From the NCBI RefSeq assembly GCF_037392515.1, contig NC_090288.1:55723673-55787672 (forward strand): DNA of 64,000 nucleotides, written 5' to 3'. This DNA is from Haliotis asinina (lineage: Eukaryota; Mollusca; Gastropoda; Lepetellida; Haliotidae). A program made the translations under genes and the position numbers. Positions 12,690 to 23,200 of the stretch are shown here, one piece after another. The notes under the pieces were generated by a model. It did not search any database. It saw only the letters and a list, made by a program, of their open reading frames with translations, and was not told the DNA's origin. How positions within the stretch are numbered: the first letter of the stretch is position 1; the number at the start of each line of letters is the position of its first letter.

Positions 12690-14230
12690 AAATTAGCATT
12701 ATATTCTGTTTATGGGTTCAAATCCTTAGGGTCCTTTCCAGTTTATCTTCTTTAGCATGACTTTGTGTTTCAACTCTCGTGTCAGTACAAAGTCTATCCT
12801 TTCCATCTGATTGCAAATGTTACTCTAACCGTCAGTGCTTACTGCAAGTAAAAATATGATTAGAACATATGCTATAGTCCGTCAAATAACAGATCTGGCT
12901 CACAATGACTCAGGTCTTATACTAAATATATACACTGCAGTCTTTGAAGAATGAACGCATTGACCACGGGGCTACCCTACCAACCACGGTCACCGTGAGA
13001 TATACGGAAATTCAATTCATTGTAATGAGATCTACATAAGTCATATTTGTCACGATGTCATGAGTCATATTTATCAGTTATCACTCATAGAACTGAATGA
13101 AAAGATATCCTCTTTTGTCCGTCTACCTGTGGCGTGAAACAACCTTATCTAATGTCGTATACTAAGTACTAACAGTTGAACAAAGAAAATACACAGGATA
13201 TTTGTATTTGACGTGTTACGGTTCATGTACTACCTCACTCTAGCCTTTGAAATCTTTGAAATGCAAGTATAACACCCATTTCAGTATGCCACATATAATT
13301 ATAAAGCATGGGTTCATATTTTGCCCACTTCAGTTTAATTCTTACGTTTTATTTAAGATACCCTGAAAAAGAAATCGAAAAGATTGAGAACGAAAGCCTG
13401 AGGAGGGCTTACCAATAAAGTTTAAGTAAGAATTCACCCGGATTCGGATTAACAGGACTTTATTGTCTGCTTCATTGCATGAAACCAAACAGGACACATA
13501 TTATTCCTGTGTATGAATTCATATCCTAGACAGAAATGACTTAATGCGAAAATACATGTATGAAGTTTCGTGGTTAATTAAAATGTGCTTTGCAAAATGA
13601 AAAGTGACAGTATGAGGCCGAAAGTTGTTCAACGCAGTATGTAGAGGTACCTACAACAGAAAAATGTCAGTTCCTCCCTCCCAGCACAAGTATTAACACT
13701 GCAGCTGTGGAATGGTGGGCTGTAAATTGTCAAGTCTTGACCAGACACTCAAGTGACTGATGTAGCGGAAGGCATGCGATGGTGTGTGTGTCGGGGTGGT
13801 TATGTGGGTGAGAGAGAAAGGCAGATAGGGAGTATCACTGCTATAGTTCCAGTTTAGTTTTATTTAGTTCAAGCACGCAAGTAGCAGACATGAATACAAG
13901 AAAAACTCGGGCCGACCTACAGCACGTACCAGTTTTGACAACCTTTAGAGTACGACCCAGCCTGGGAATATATCTCCTGGTCGATTCTTCGAAATAAACT
14001 TAAAGTTCCTAGTTTCCAGTTGTCATGTTGCCTGGCTGTTGTACGGAATGTGTGTACTGGTAGATGCTTCGTGTAACCAGTTCTCAGTAACACTATATTT
14101 GAAAAGCCATGTTTGGTTTCAGTATTCCAGCGTCACGCGTATTTCTACTGGCTGCAGAAAGTCTTGAACACAAGAACTTTGAAGCATTGTATATTGAAGT
14201 GAATCGATATACCGATGCTTGCATGGCTCG
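12690..14230. other. Unassigned non-coding stretch
   Basis: No recognisable gene or repeat. Confidence 0.45.
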
Positions 14231-14238
14231 GTACAGCC

Positions 14239-14316
14239 CCATTCTCTTCTCGCAGAGGTTACTCCTGTCATCTTCCTGAAGATACGACAGGAGTGACCTC
14301 TGTGGGAAGAGAATGG
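14239..14316. other. Perfect 78-nt hairpin
   Basis: The left arm CCATTCTCTTCTCGCAGAGG then TTACTCCTGTC pairs with the right arm GACAGGAGTGACCTCTGTGG then GAAGAGAATGG over 31 positions with three G-U pairs and no mismatch. It is followed by a 2-nt bulge and an inner ATCTTCCTGAAGAT loop stem. Size and shape suit a pre-miRNA-like hairpin or a tiny foldback element; no second copy is visible in the window. Confidence 0.6.
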
Positions 14317-14319
14317 TCA

Positions 14320-15300
14320 ATCCAAAAAAATTTCTAAAAATGATAGCGGAAGTGTTGAATAGGGGTCGAACCTTCAAACTGAAAACACTTGGTACATCCG
14401 TTCCCTCTGTCCCTCTAACACTATTCACAGTTACGCTGTACTGCTCAAACAAAGTTCAAGCACACACGAATTGTTCTTATGAATATTTACAATCAATCAT
14501 GATAAAACAGGTTATCACCAGTCACTCGAAAAAGTACGGGCTTTCTTTAACACAGTTTCAGCAATTTTATTACAAATGGGTGCCATTAGAATGCATGTTA
14601 TCATAATATGGTTCCAACATGGTTATTCCATTGTACATGTCTGTGCTTACCTTGAGGTCGTTTTCAGTGTTCCCTGTAAGGTGTACAGAAAGGCAAGACA
14701 TGACTATGAAATCTTACCTTGGTGAAAAGCTTTTGACGTTCAAAACGCACAACCTGTCTCCTTGACCTCAGCGCATATATATTAGAAACGTCCACAGTTT
14801 ATTGAAGTGTTAGAAAGTTCCCACCACCTTGTTTGAATAAAATGGTCATATATCGGTGCATTTGATTTTCTGCTACGACTGCCTCCATTCCTGTCATCCA
14901 AATTTAACGCGCACGGAAAACTGTGCACGGACGTAAGCTCTGATTGGTTAAATACGTCATCATCAGATCACTGACACTGTGGCCAAGCACCTGCGTGATA
15001 TAGACAAGGTTTAAAACCTGATTTCTTGTTTTTGATATAAACTGAGGTTGAATCTGTTGCATGAAGCTACATTTACATGGGTTTGTGGGAGTTGAGAATT
15101 GTGACATCATCATGTGGAAAGTTGTGGGATATAACAACTCTTCTCGCACATACTGAAACATCGCTCGAGGAAACGCATAAAAGTTGCACAGCAGTTATAA
15201 CAAGAACACAAAGCCATCAATATACCCCTCCGTGGTAAAATACTCCTCATGAATGTGTCCACTAGTTATGATGACAGTATGTCAAATGTTTCGCTGTGCA
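14320..15300. other. Unassigned non-coding stretch
   Basis: No recognisable gene. Open frames overlapping the hairpin (119 codons on minus, 97 on plus) have no family match. Confidence 0.4.
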
Positions 15301-15329
15301 TATGGCAGAGTGGAAGAAAAGTATTGTAA

Positions 15330-16030
15330 GGTTTTACAGTTTTGCTCCGCAAAGAACACCACCAGTCGAGGTCGAACTTATTGTCATGGAAGCAAAAATA
15401 CTTATCTTATTCAGAAGTCCAAACCTAATAAAGGCACCGGTATACCACCAGACCCATGTAGGTGCCAAGTTTGGTGAAGAAATAGTGAACGGTTTTAAAG
15501 TTATACTCCAGAAAAGAGCACATCCACCAATTTCAGTCAAATCTGTTGTCATAAAAAACACAAAAACAAACTTCACACCCTGGTGTAACCCTCAAAACGC
15601 ACACCTATGGATCATGGTGAACCAAGTTTGATAAAACGTAAGTTTGGGAGATCTGGTCCGGACAAGATGGCATCCTCATGTCACAGCCTAAATCACCATC
15701 ATCATCATAGTCACAGTCTAAGTCATGTTTCAATGGATACCGAAAAAACATTAATTCATATCTGTGTCTAAACCCTTAAACGCACTTTTTGGGATTATGT
15801 TTGATGTGTGTACCATGTATTGTGTAGGAGAACTGCTCCGAACAAGATAACATCCTCATAGTCACAGCCTACGTCATGTTTCCTTGGAAACCACAAAAAG
15901 TAAAATTTACATCTAGGTCTAACTCCCAAAAGGCACATCTAGGGATAATGTGTACCGAGTTTGTTTAAGCTTATTATGAATAGTTTATGAAAATATGATT
16001 CGGACAATGTATGACAAATGGACAAATTTG
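15330..16030 (+). repeat. Diverged tandem repeat of about 150-200 bp units
   Basis: Blocks such as ACAAGATGGCATCCTCATGT / ACAAGATAACATCCTCATAG, TCATGTTTCAATGGATACC / TCATGTTTCCTTGGAAACC and CGCACACCTATGGATCATGG / GGCACATCTAGGGATAATG recur in order about every 180 bp. A 111-codon ORF falling partly in it is likely accidental. Confidence 0.65.
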
Positions 16031-16116
16031 TTTCTATATCCGTTGCAACATCGTTGTTGCGGGAAACGATAAATTCAAGTGCACCGTGCACATAGCCTGT
16101 AAAGTGATACTTCGAG

Positions 16117-16243
16117 GCCAGCCTAGTTAATCTCGACACGTTCGTGGCCCTACGAACTTCTTAAATCCATTCTAAACACATTGGTTACAATCAAAGGTTA
16201 ACAATTCTTAGGGCTACGGACGTTTCGAGAATAAGGGCCTGGC
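16117..16243. mobile_element. Foldback (MITE-like) element
   Basis: The left arm GCCAGCCTAGTTAATCTCGA and CACGTTCGTGGCCCTACGAA is the near complement of the right arm CTTAGGGCTACGGACGTTTC and GAGAATAAGGGCCTGGC. About 127 nt with roughly 50-nt arms, and different from the 9,881/12,447 family. Confidence 0.75.
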
Positions 16244-16509
16244 TAGCTTTTCTCGAAACGTCTGGTCCCAGACTCGATCATCTGAAGACCACCGCTATGC
16301 TGAAACATTGCGGCTTTACACAAGCAAAACAAAAACATTCAAGAGTGGAGCAAAATTATTTTGTCTGCTACTGAAACCTTTCCAAAACAGGCCAAGACGT
16401 GCTGGGAACTGACTTTAAAGTCAAAAGGTGCTTCATGTGTGTGTGTCAGACCCTTGTAGTCCGTTCGCCCTTGGTTTTATTTTGTTTCTACATCAGCATA
16501 GGTCGGTCC

Positions 16510-16566
16510 TGGTGTGTGCGTGCGTGCATTGTAGGCTTGTGCGTGTGCGTGCGTGCGTGCGTGCGT
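16510..16566 (+). repeat. TGCG-type microsatellite
   Basis: GTGTGCGTGCGTGCATTG and later GTGCGTGCGTGCGTGCGTGC. Confidence 0.8.
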
Positions 16567-16659
16567 GGACACACACCTGTCCTGAAAGTTCATTAAATGA
16601 TCATGACCCATGAAAACGGGTTGAACTGAAGTGTGCACCTCTTCCTTTCTCAAACACCC

Positions 16660-16921
16660 GTGAAGGTCACGGGGTAGAATAAGCCTTCAGCAACCCATGC
16701 TTGCCATAAAAGGCGACTATGCTTGTCGTAAGAGGCGACTAACGGGACAGGCTGGTCAGGCTTGCTGACTTGGTTGGCATATGTCATCAGTTCCCAATTG
16801 CGCAGATCGATGCTCATGTTGTTGATCACTGGACTGTCTGGTCCAGACTCGATTATTTACAAACCGCCGCCATATAGCTGTAATATTGCTGATTGCAGTG
16901 TAAACTAAACTCACTCACTCC
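16660..16921 (+). repeat. Family B interspersed repeat, near full length
   Basis: The best copy of a second abundant family: TGAAGGTCACGGGGTAGAAT, CAGCAACCCATGCTTGCC, two diverged AGGCGACTA blocks, GACTTGGTTGGCATATGTCA, CAATTGCGCAGATCGATGCT, CCAGACTCGATTATTTAC, GCCATATAGCTGTAATATTG, then AACTAAACTCACTCACTCC. The tail resembles that of family A, so the two probably share a 3' module. A worn tail fragment also sits at about 16,262-16,330. Confidence 0.8.
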
Positions 16922-16929
16922 TTTCTCAA

Positions 16930-18214
16930 AAAGTTGTATCAGTTCAGTCTTTGCCCCACATTAAGTTGACATGCTGTGAGAACGATAAATTATAAATCCA
17001 GGTGGCTTAAAGCTCAATTTATCCTTAGCCGGACATGGACGTGGTAGTTCAATTTGAGACCTAAACTGGTTTTCGAAGTCGCCTTATGAACACACACACC
17101 TTTAAGGGAGATGAAAATTAATTTTAGCAATAATTGCCATTCTTATAAACAAGTACGATCAGATGGTTGACTCGATTGATACATTGTCCTAATGTGTGGA
17201 TATCCATTACTGACAGACCACCGTCTCTCCATTCTGAGACTTTTAGAAGCATACTGTTACATAGCAAATAGCTGCTCAACAAAACTTCAACAGAACCTTT
17301 ATCAGACTACAGTACCATTGGTGTTTTTTAGTCATTAAAATACATTGACAGATTGAGGAAAATTAAAAGGTTGGAATTTGCCTATAAATATTAAGACATG
17401 AAGTATTTTTTGTTAGTATCATCTATGAGATCTAGTTTTGACCCCCACCAGTCTCTGTAATAGAACTTTTGTGATATCCCCCAGTTACAAATGCGGTAGG
17501 ATTTTGTGTAGATTATTTACTTCACTGGTTCAATGCATCATGAACAAAAGCAGGACAACTGATGAAACTATAATAGCCTGTATGTTCGAGCTGTTGATCT
17601 AATTAGTCACAACCTGCAAGTCATCCACTTTTGAGTAGCTCATGCGAATCTGATTCACTTGATGAACTGCAGCAATCTCTGCTCAATGTTTGTACTGACA
17701 AGTACACGTTCATTAGCTTCAATAATGCTGGAACATCATTAGGTGTTAGAATATTGAATCAGAAGAAGCAAGTGAAATAGTTTGGAAAATCTGAGAAAAT
17801 CAACTCAAATGAATCTGAACACTGAAACACATTCCTGTTAATGATAGTCTCAGGGCACGGTTTAGGTGAAAACCCATTAGTGGGTGCTGCTACATTTTCC
17901 ACCATCACATGACTTGAATGGCAAGAACAGCCTACTTAACCATTTACTTCTCACTCAATCTATCACAACTCCATTAACAGCTTATCTTGAGTTCACATCC
18001 TCATGAATGAATCCGCAATGATGTTCAGCACACAGTAATATATGGTCTGTGATGGTATTCTGCCTTGAATATACTCAATTGCATAAATAACAGAACAGCC
18101 TGTACAGCTTTTACTGTATACAAAGACCACGGCATCTTATCAACTGACACAGACCAGGTAACGAAAAACAAAAAGAAAAGATGAGTCTCATTAACTTGTT
18201 GGCATTCTTTTAAT
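16930..18214. other. Unassigned stretch downstream of KMT2E
   Basis: AT-rich, with no gene or repeat recognised. The KMT2E 3' UTR could extend into it if the AATAAA at 18215-18220 is not used. Confidence 0.4.
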
Positions 18215-18220
18215 TTTATT
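18215..18220 (-). terminator. Candidate KMT2E polyadenylation signal AATAAA
   Basis: The canonical hexamer on the minus strand, about 1.57 kb after the stop codon, in an AT-rich context. Other less canonical signals may be used. Confidence 0.35.
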
Positions 18221-19523
18221 TTGTTTACATCTGCAGCAAACTGCACAAGTAATACTTGTACATGCTATACACTTCAATCGGTACTAAACTTAACATTGAA
18301 ATCTGGTTACAAAAACCAGAAATAAGTAGAGCAGCCCGAGGAATTCTTAAATATGACAGCACTAGACATGTTAGCAGCAACCACTATCTGTGACCTCTGC
18401 TTTGACCCACTGTGGCCATGACCGGACTCCGGCACATACACTACATCCTAGCAGTGGCTACGGGCGACATGCAACATTCATAGCAGCACTAACAATCGCA
18501 GCCTTGCTTCAACAACAAAGGAAATATTTGCCACAGTTCAAAGTCAATATAAACTTGAGGTTTTCCCTCACATACGTGTCAGATTTTAAGTGGTGGCATA
18601 AGGATATATGCCAATGAAATTCTTGAACATTTCATGAATGCTTCCAATTAGTTTGAGATAAATTCAGATTCATTAATGCCACATTTAATCAAGCATTTTT
18701 GTTTACCCATGATGCTATACTAGCTTGGAAAATGCAAAATTTAGTATTGAGGTATTGAGATGCCTTGATCCCCTATTTTAGACATTGTCATTCTTGTGTA
18801 TGTTTGCAAGACAAAGCAATCAATCCCAATTTTGCAGCGCATGAGAACACATTTCAACATATATTACATTTACTTCAATGAACAGTTATTTAGATTATAA
18901 TCACAAAAGATTATCCAACAATTTTCAATACAAAACATTTCTTCGGTTTGGAAAAACATTAAACATGAAATGTGTCTCGGCAATAACGAAATGAGAAATG
19001 CTTGACGTTTCTGTATCAACACAAACATGGTAGCATTGAGATTTTTTCCCTTGTGATATGAGGATTATCATTTCATGATTCCAATGCTGACAAAATGCAA
19101 CATCTCAACATTAAACCCACAGAATCTTCTTGGAAGAAGTGGCATGATTTCTCAAACATTTCTGATCATAAATGCGTATGTGGAAAATCAGTTAAACATA
19201 TATGGTGGCAGTCTTTGAAAGGATAGTTACACCAAACTTAACAAATTGGTCCTGTTACCACCAAGTGGTAAAGACAGACAAAAGCAGCAGCAACACAGGA
19301 ATGCCAGGAGTCCGAGTCGGTCGGCCGGGGAAGCATGGCACAACTGTGGTGGCAGAAACTGCCAAACAGCAGAAAATATACTCTGTACAGAAATCTAATT
19401 TCACCTAGTGATCCTTTCACAATATAAAATGTCTTTACACAAAATATACTGAACTACACAAGTGAGCCAACTGACAAATGAAGCCAAAATGTACAACACT
19501 AGATGAAATGCATGACATGAACA

Positions 19524-19630
19524 TATATACAGTATGTATGTTTGCTAGAGATGGCTGTGTGGATAAATGTGTGTATGACAGATGTATGTATGTACATGTA
19601 TGTTGTGCATGTGGCAATGAGTTATGTACA
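19524..19630 (-). promoter_or_regulatory. Cluster of three Pumilio response elements in KMT2E 3' UTR
   Basis: On the minus (mRNA) strand, TGTACATA occurs at 19630-19623 and 19596-19589, and TGTATATA at 19531-19524. All three match the PUF-protein consensus TGTANATA within 107 nt. Their place in the 3' UTR, in mRNA sense, fits post-transcriptional control by Pumilio. The surrounding DNA is TG-rich, which raises the chance rate. Confidence 0.4.
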
Positions 19631-19787
19631 CTGATTTACAGCTTGTTTTCCTTAAACCCTGCTTCTGTCCTGACAGTTCTAGTAGCACCAGCGAACACAG
19701 AACCACCACAAAATACGCTCACAAGCACATTGCCCTATATCAAGATCACATCACATTGGTCTGTAGAACAGATCACTGTCAGTAGCA

Positions 19788-20281
19788 TCAGTAGTGGTTT
19801 GAGGAGCTGGGGTAGCTGGATACAGGACTACGGTAACCTTTGTCTTTGTTGTTAGTTGTCTGCTGAATGTGTGCAGGGAAAGGAGGCGGCTTAGGATGTG
19901 AACTTGATGCCTTGTTCCATGATGGTGGAGGTGAGTGCACAGGCTTGACATGCAGGCCATGATTGTACTCAAATTTCTGTCCTATGGGATTTTGTGGCTT
20001 GGCCTGAACTTGAGCAACATATTGCACTGATTGTTGCTGGCCAGGAGGCTGGGTCTGTGGTGCAGCAGTATACCCTGAACTCTTAGACGCGCCAGAAAAG
20101 GATGCTTGCGACCCTCCAAGGTTGGTGCCTGGTCCAAGGTAGGGTTTACTGGCAGTTGAGATTGGTTGGTGGTAGCCAGCTGGAGGTGGTGGAACAGGGG
20201 TAGGGACTTGCGGAGTCACTGCTGGTAGCACAGGAGTCGAAACTGGTGCAGGTTGACCCAAGGGTGGAGTACCATTCAACA
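19788..20281 (-). CDS. KMT2E: KMT2E exon 29, stop codon
   Basis: The last coding exon encodes [20 protein letters not shown], then Gln/Pro-rich sequence, ending [10 protein letters not shown] and a stop at 19788-19790. No folded domain is visible. The acceptor is AAAAATTT-free pyrimidine followed by TTCCAG just above 20281. Confidence 0.87.
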
Positions 20282-23200
20282 CTGGAAAAAAAAAATAATT
20301 TAGAAATGAACATTTACTACCACTTTCTTCAATGCTAAAATACAATGTCAGTTAACAATTTCAAGAAAATAGTCATCATTCTCATCTGATTATACCTTTC
20401 AAGCACTTTAACAGGATATCAGAGATTCAGTGAATATTCTGAAGTAAAAATCCAGATATGTAATGGCTTACTCTGATAGTTCCTATGAGCTGGATGGGCT
20501 GGCCCATTGGTCCCAGGAACAGGAGAGACAACCCTTGCTGATGGTCCAGATTGTGCAGGCCTGGCAGGGAAGGTCGACAGTGACATGAGAGAGGGGATAT
20601 GTCCCCCATTTGGGCCTGTAGGGTGAGGCAGAAGAACTGGGCGGGACTTCAGCTGACTTGGATGGGGTTCAGATGGAGGGGGTGGTACATCAGGACTGTG
20701 CTGACCATCTTCATCTAAAATTTAATCCATGTCCAAACGTTCAAGATGGTTTCAAAAATATGTGCTAATGTTACACCATTTGCAATACTATTTAAACATT
20801 AACTGACAATTAAACAGATTAACCCCATGAACAGCTTAAACAAAAATAAATAAAACCAGATCAGTTTTGAGATATTCTGTGTCAAAAGCTGTGCACATAA
20901 GATATTAAGCAGTATGAATGCAATTAAAATTTCTGATTGACAATTCTGTACCAAAATAATGATGAATTGGAAACAAAGCAAAAATTGTTTATGCTATCAA
21001 AACTATAAGGTGCTGAAAGTGAGAAAAGCTTTCTAAATAACTACAGAGTTGGATTATATGATACTGAAACAATATGGTCAGCTGCCACCTGTGCAACTGC
21101 TAAGATGTGGATTCTTATCAAGGGAAAGAAAAAAGATCTAGCTAGAGAGGTTTCAGCATGCAAAGCAGAGAGCGGCACAACTTAGCCGATCTGCTTTGAC
21201 ACTCACCCTCAACTGACCCCCTCTGAGTTGAGGGGTGCACTACTCCCACCCGTGGGGGAGGTGGCGGTGGTGGAGGGGTATCTGAGGACTCCCTCTCAGT
21301 ATCTACAACAGGGTATTGTGTGATTATGTGAAATGAAAGACCATCTGGAAACATGAAAAGCAACAATCTCACATGCCAACATCCTGAATAACTACAATTA
21401 AAACATTTGTGATGCAATTCACGCTTGAATGATGAAATGAAATTATCTTATCTTAACGATGCCAGAACTGTGACAAATGAAACATGACACTACTGCAAAG
21501 GGTAGAATGAAAAATGGTCCATATTAGCCAACAAATAAAAACTTTTGTTTATATGCAAGTCAAAAACACAGCAACTGTCACATATCAAACAGCAAAACTG
21601 AAGTTGAGGGACCAGATGAAAACCTACTTGTCTTAATGGGTAGCTCCTCCTCTTCTGTGTCGTCCAGCCCAAACTCCTGACGCAATCGTTCTGTCAGACT
21701 CATTGGCTTCCTCACTTCTCGTTCTTTCTTTTTATCTAGGTTTAGAGGAGAAATATCAATACATGGTGTCGTCACTACAAGGCAATTATCAAGACAAAGT
21801 AATCAATATCCCCACAATGGCAAAGTACTCTCCATTAATGTCAATTACTGTCAAATGTTTTGGTGTGTATATAGCAGTGACTTTAGTTTTGTGTCAGAAT
21901 CAGCAATAATCCAACTGTCCATAAATTTTCTTGTTACAATAACAAAGACACACAGGAACCTTAGAGAATTTTTGCCTCATTCCTACCTTTCTTGCCAGTT
22001 GGGCTAGTTGATTCAAACAATGGAAGTGGAGCGAGTGTGGGAACATGAGGTGTGGACGATGACCGTGATGATTTTCTTCTTGCTCCATGAAGGTGAGAAC
22101 GTGGAGGTGGAGGTGGGGGAGGGGGCGTTGAACTGCCGCATGAGGGTTCTTTCACCTTCTCTTTTAATCTTTTACGATATTCTAGAAGACTAACCTAGAA
22201 AAACAAAAACATCCACTTCTTGAGAAGCTTTTTCAATTGTTAGAATTATTATGTAAGTGACATATGAGAAACCAAAATACAACAGGTAACTTCAGATCCA
22301 AGCAGAGGCTGTGAAAACTGATGAAGCGATGTATGTTTTGTATGAAAAATATGTACTTCTCCCTCATTTAAAAGCAAACAAGTCCAATGTCTTTGAATGG
22401 CTTTTCGAAGAGATACACATAAGGAAGAGAATTATATGGACGTCAACTATTTTATTATGACCACCACAATGTCTCAGAGAATATACTTACTCATTCATCA
22501 AGTCATTTTTTATTATGTACATTTTCCTACACATGAATCCCATGAGTAGGTAACGAGCACACTAAGTAGTCCCTACCTTTTTCTTTGTTGGCGGCTCTGG
22601 TGGAGGTGGAGGGGGTGAAGGTGGCAGTGGTGGCTGAACCTCCATGCAGTCAGGAGGCGGTGGAGGGGGGCCTGGCGGAAGGGGAGGGTTCGCACACCCT
22701 GCTTCCACTTCCCCGATATAATGAGAGTCATTACACACTCCTTGTGACATGAATGGGGCAGGTGAATAATGTGGATCTACAACACTTGTTGATGAAACAG
22801 TCGCCATGTCATCGTAACACACGACATGGTCTTTATCAGTTACATGATTGGTGTACCCTACAGATGCTTCACTAGGCCCCGATTGAGAGTCTGGAGCTGC
22901 CACAGCTATCTGCTCTCTCTCTTGTGAAGAAGCTGATGGCAGCAGAACAATCTCACTCTTGTTTTCCTCAGTGCTTGACACACAGCATGCTCCTTCTTCC
23001 AAAGGAGGAGGCAACCGAGGCTCAGTTGTGTCACTTTCACTCACAGCAGCACCTGCATCTATTCTTGATGCCGAATCACAGACAATTTCATGAGAATCTG
23101 ATACTAAGCAGTCTTTTTCTGCAGAGGATGAGGCCTTCTCAACACTTTCACTAGTCCTTGCCTCGACTTTAGCTGGAGAATCAACTTCCCCATCCAAATT

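Larger units (their letters stand above)
18215..19787 (-). other. KMT2E: Probable KMT2E 3' UTR
   Basis: No ORF of note follows the stop codon on the minus strand. The first clear AATAAA on that strand is at 18220-18215, giving a tentative 3' UTR of about 1.57 kb. Three Pumilio-type motifs lie in its first 270 nt. The true cleavage site is not shown by the sequence. Confidence 0.4.

Noticed and set aside
14093-14606. Overlapping 119- and 97-codon ORFs
   Set aside because: They run across the hairpin on opposite strands and have no family resemblance or splice context.
15253-15631. 111-codon ORF as a gene
   Set aside because: It falls partly in a diverged tandem repeat and resembles no known protein.
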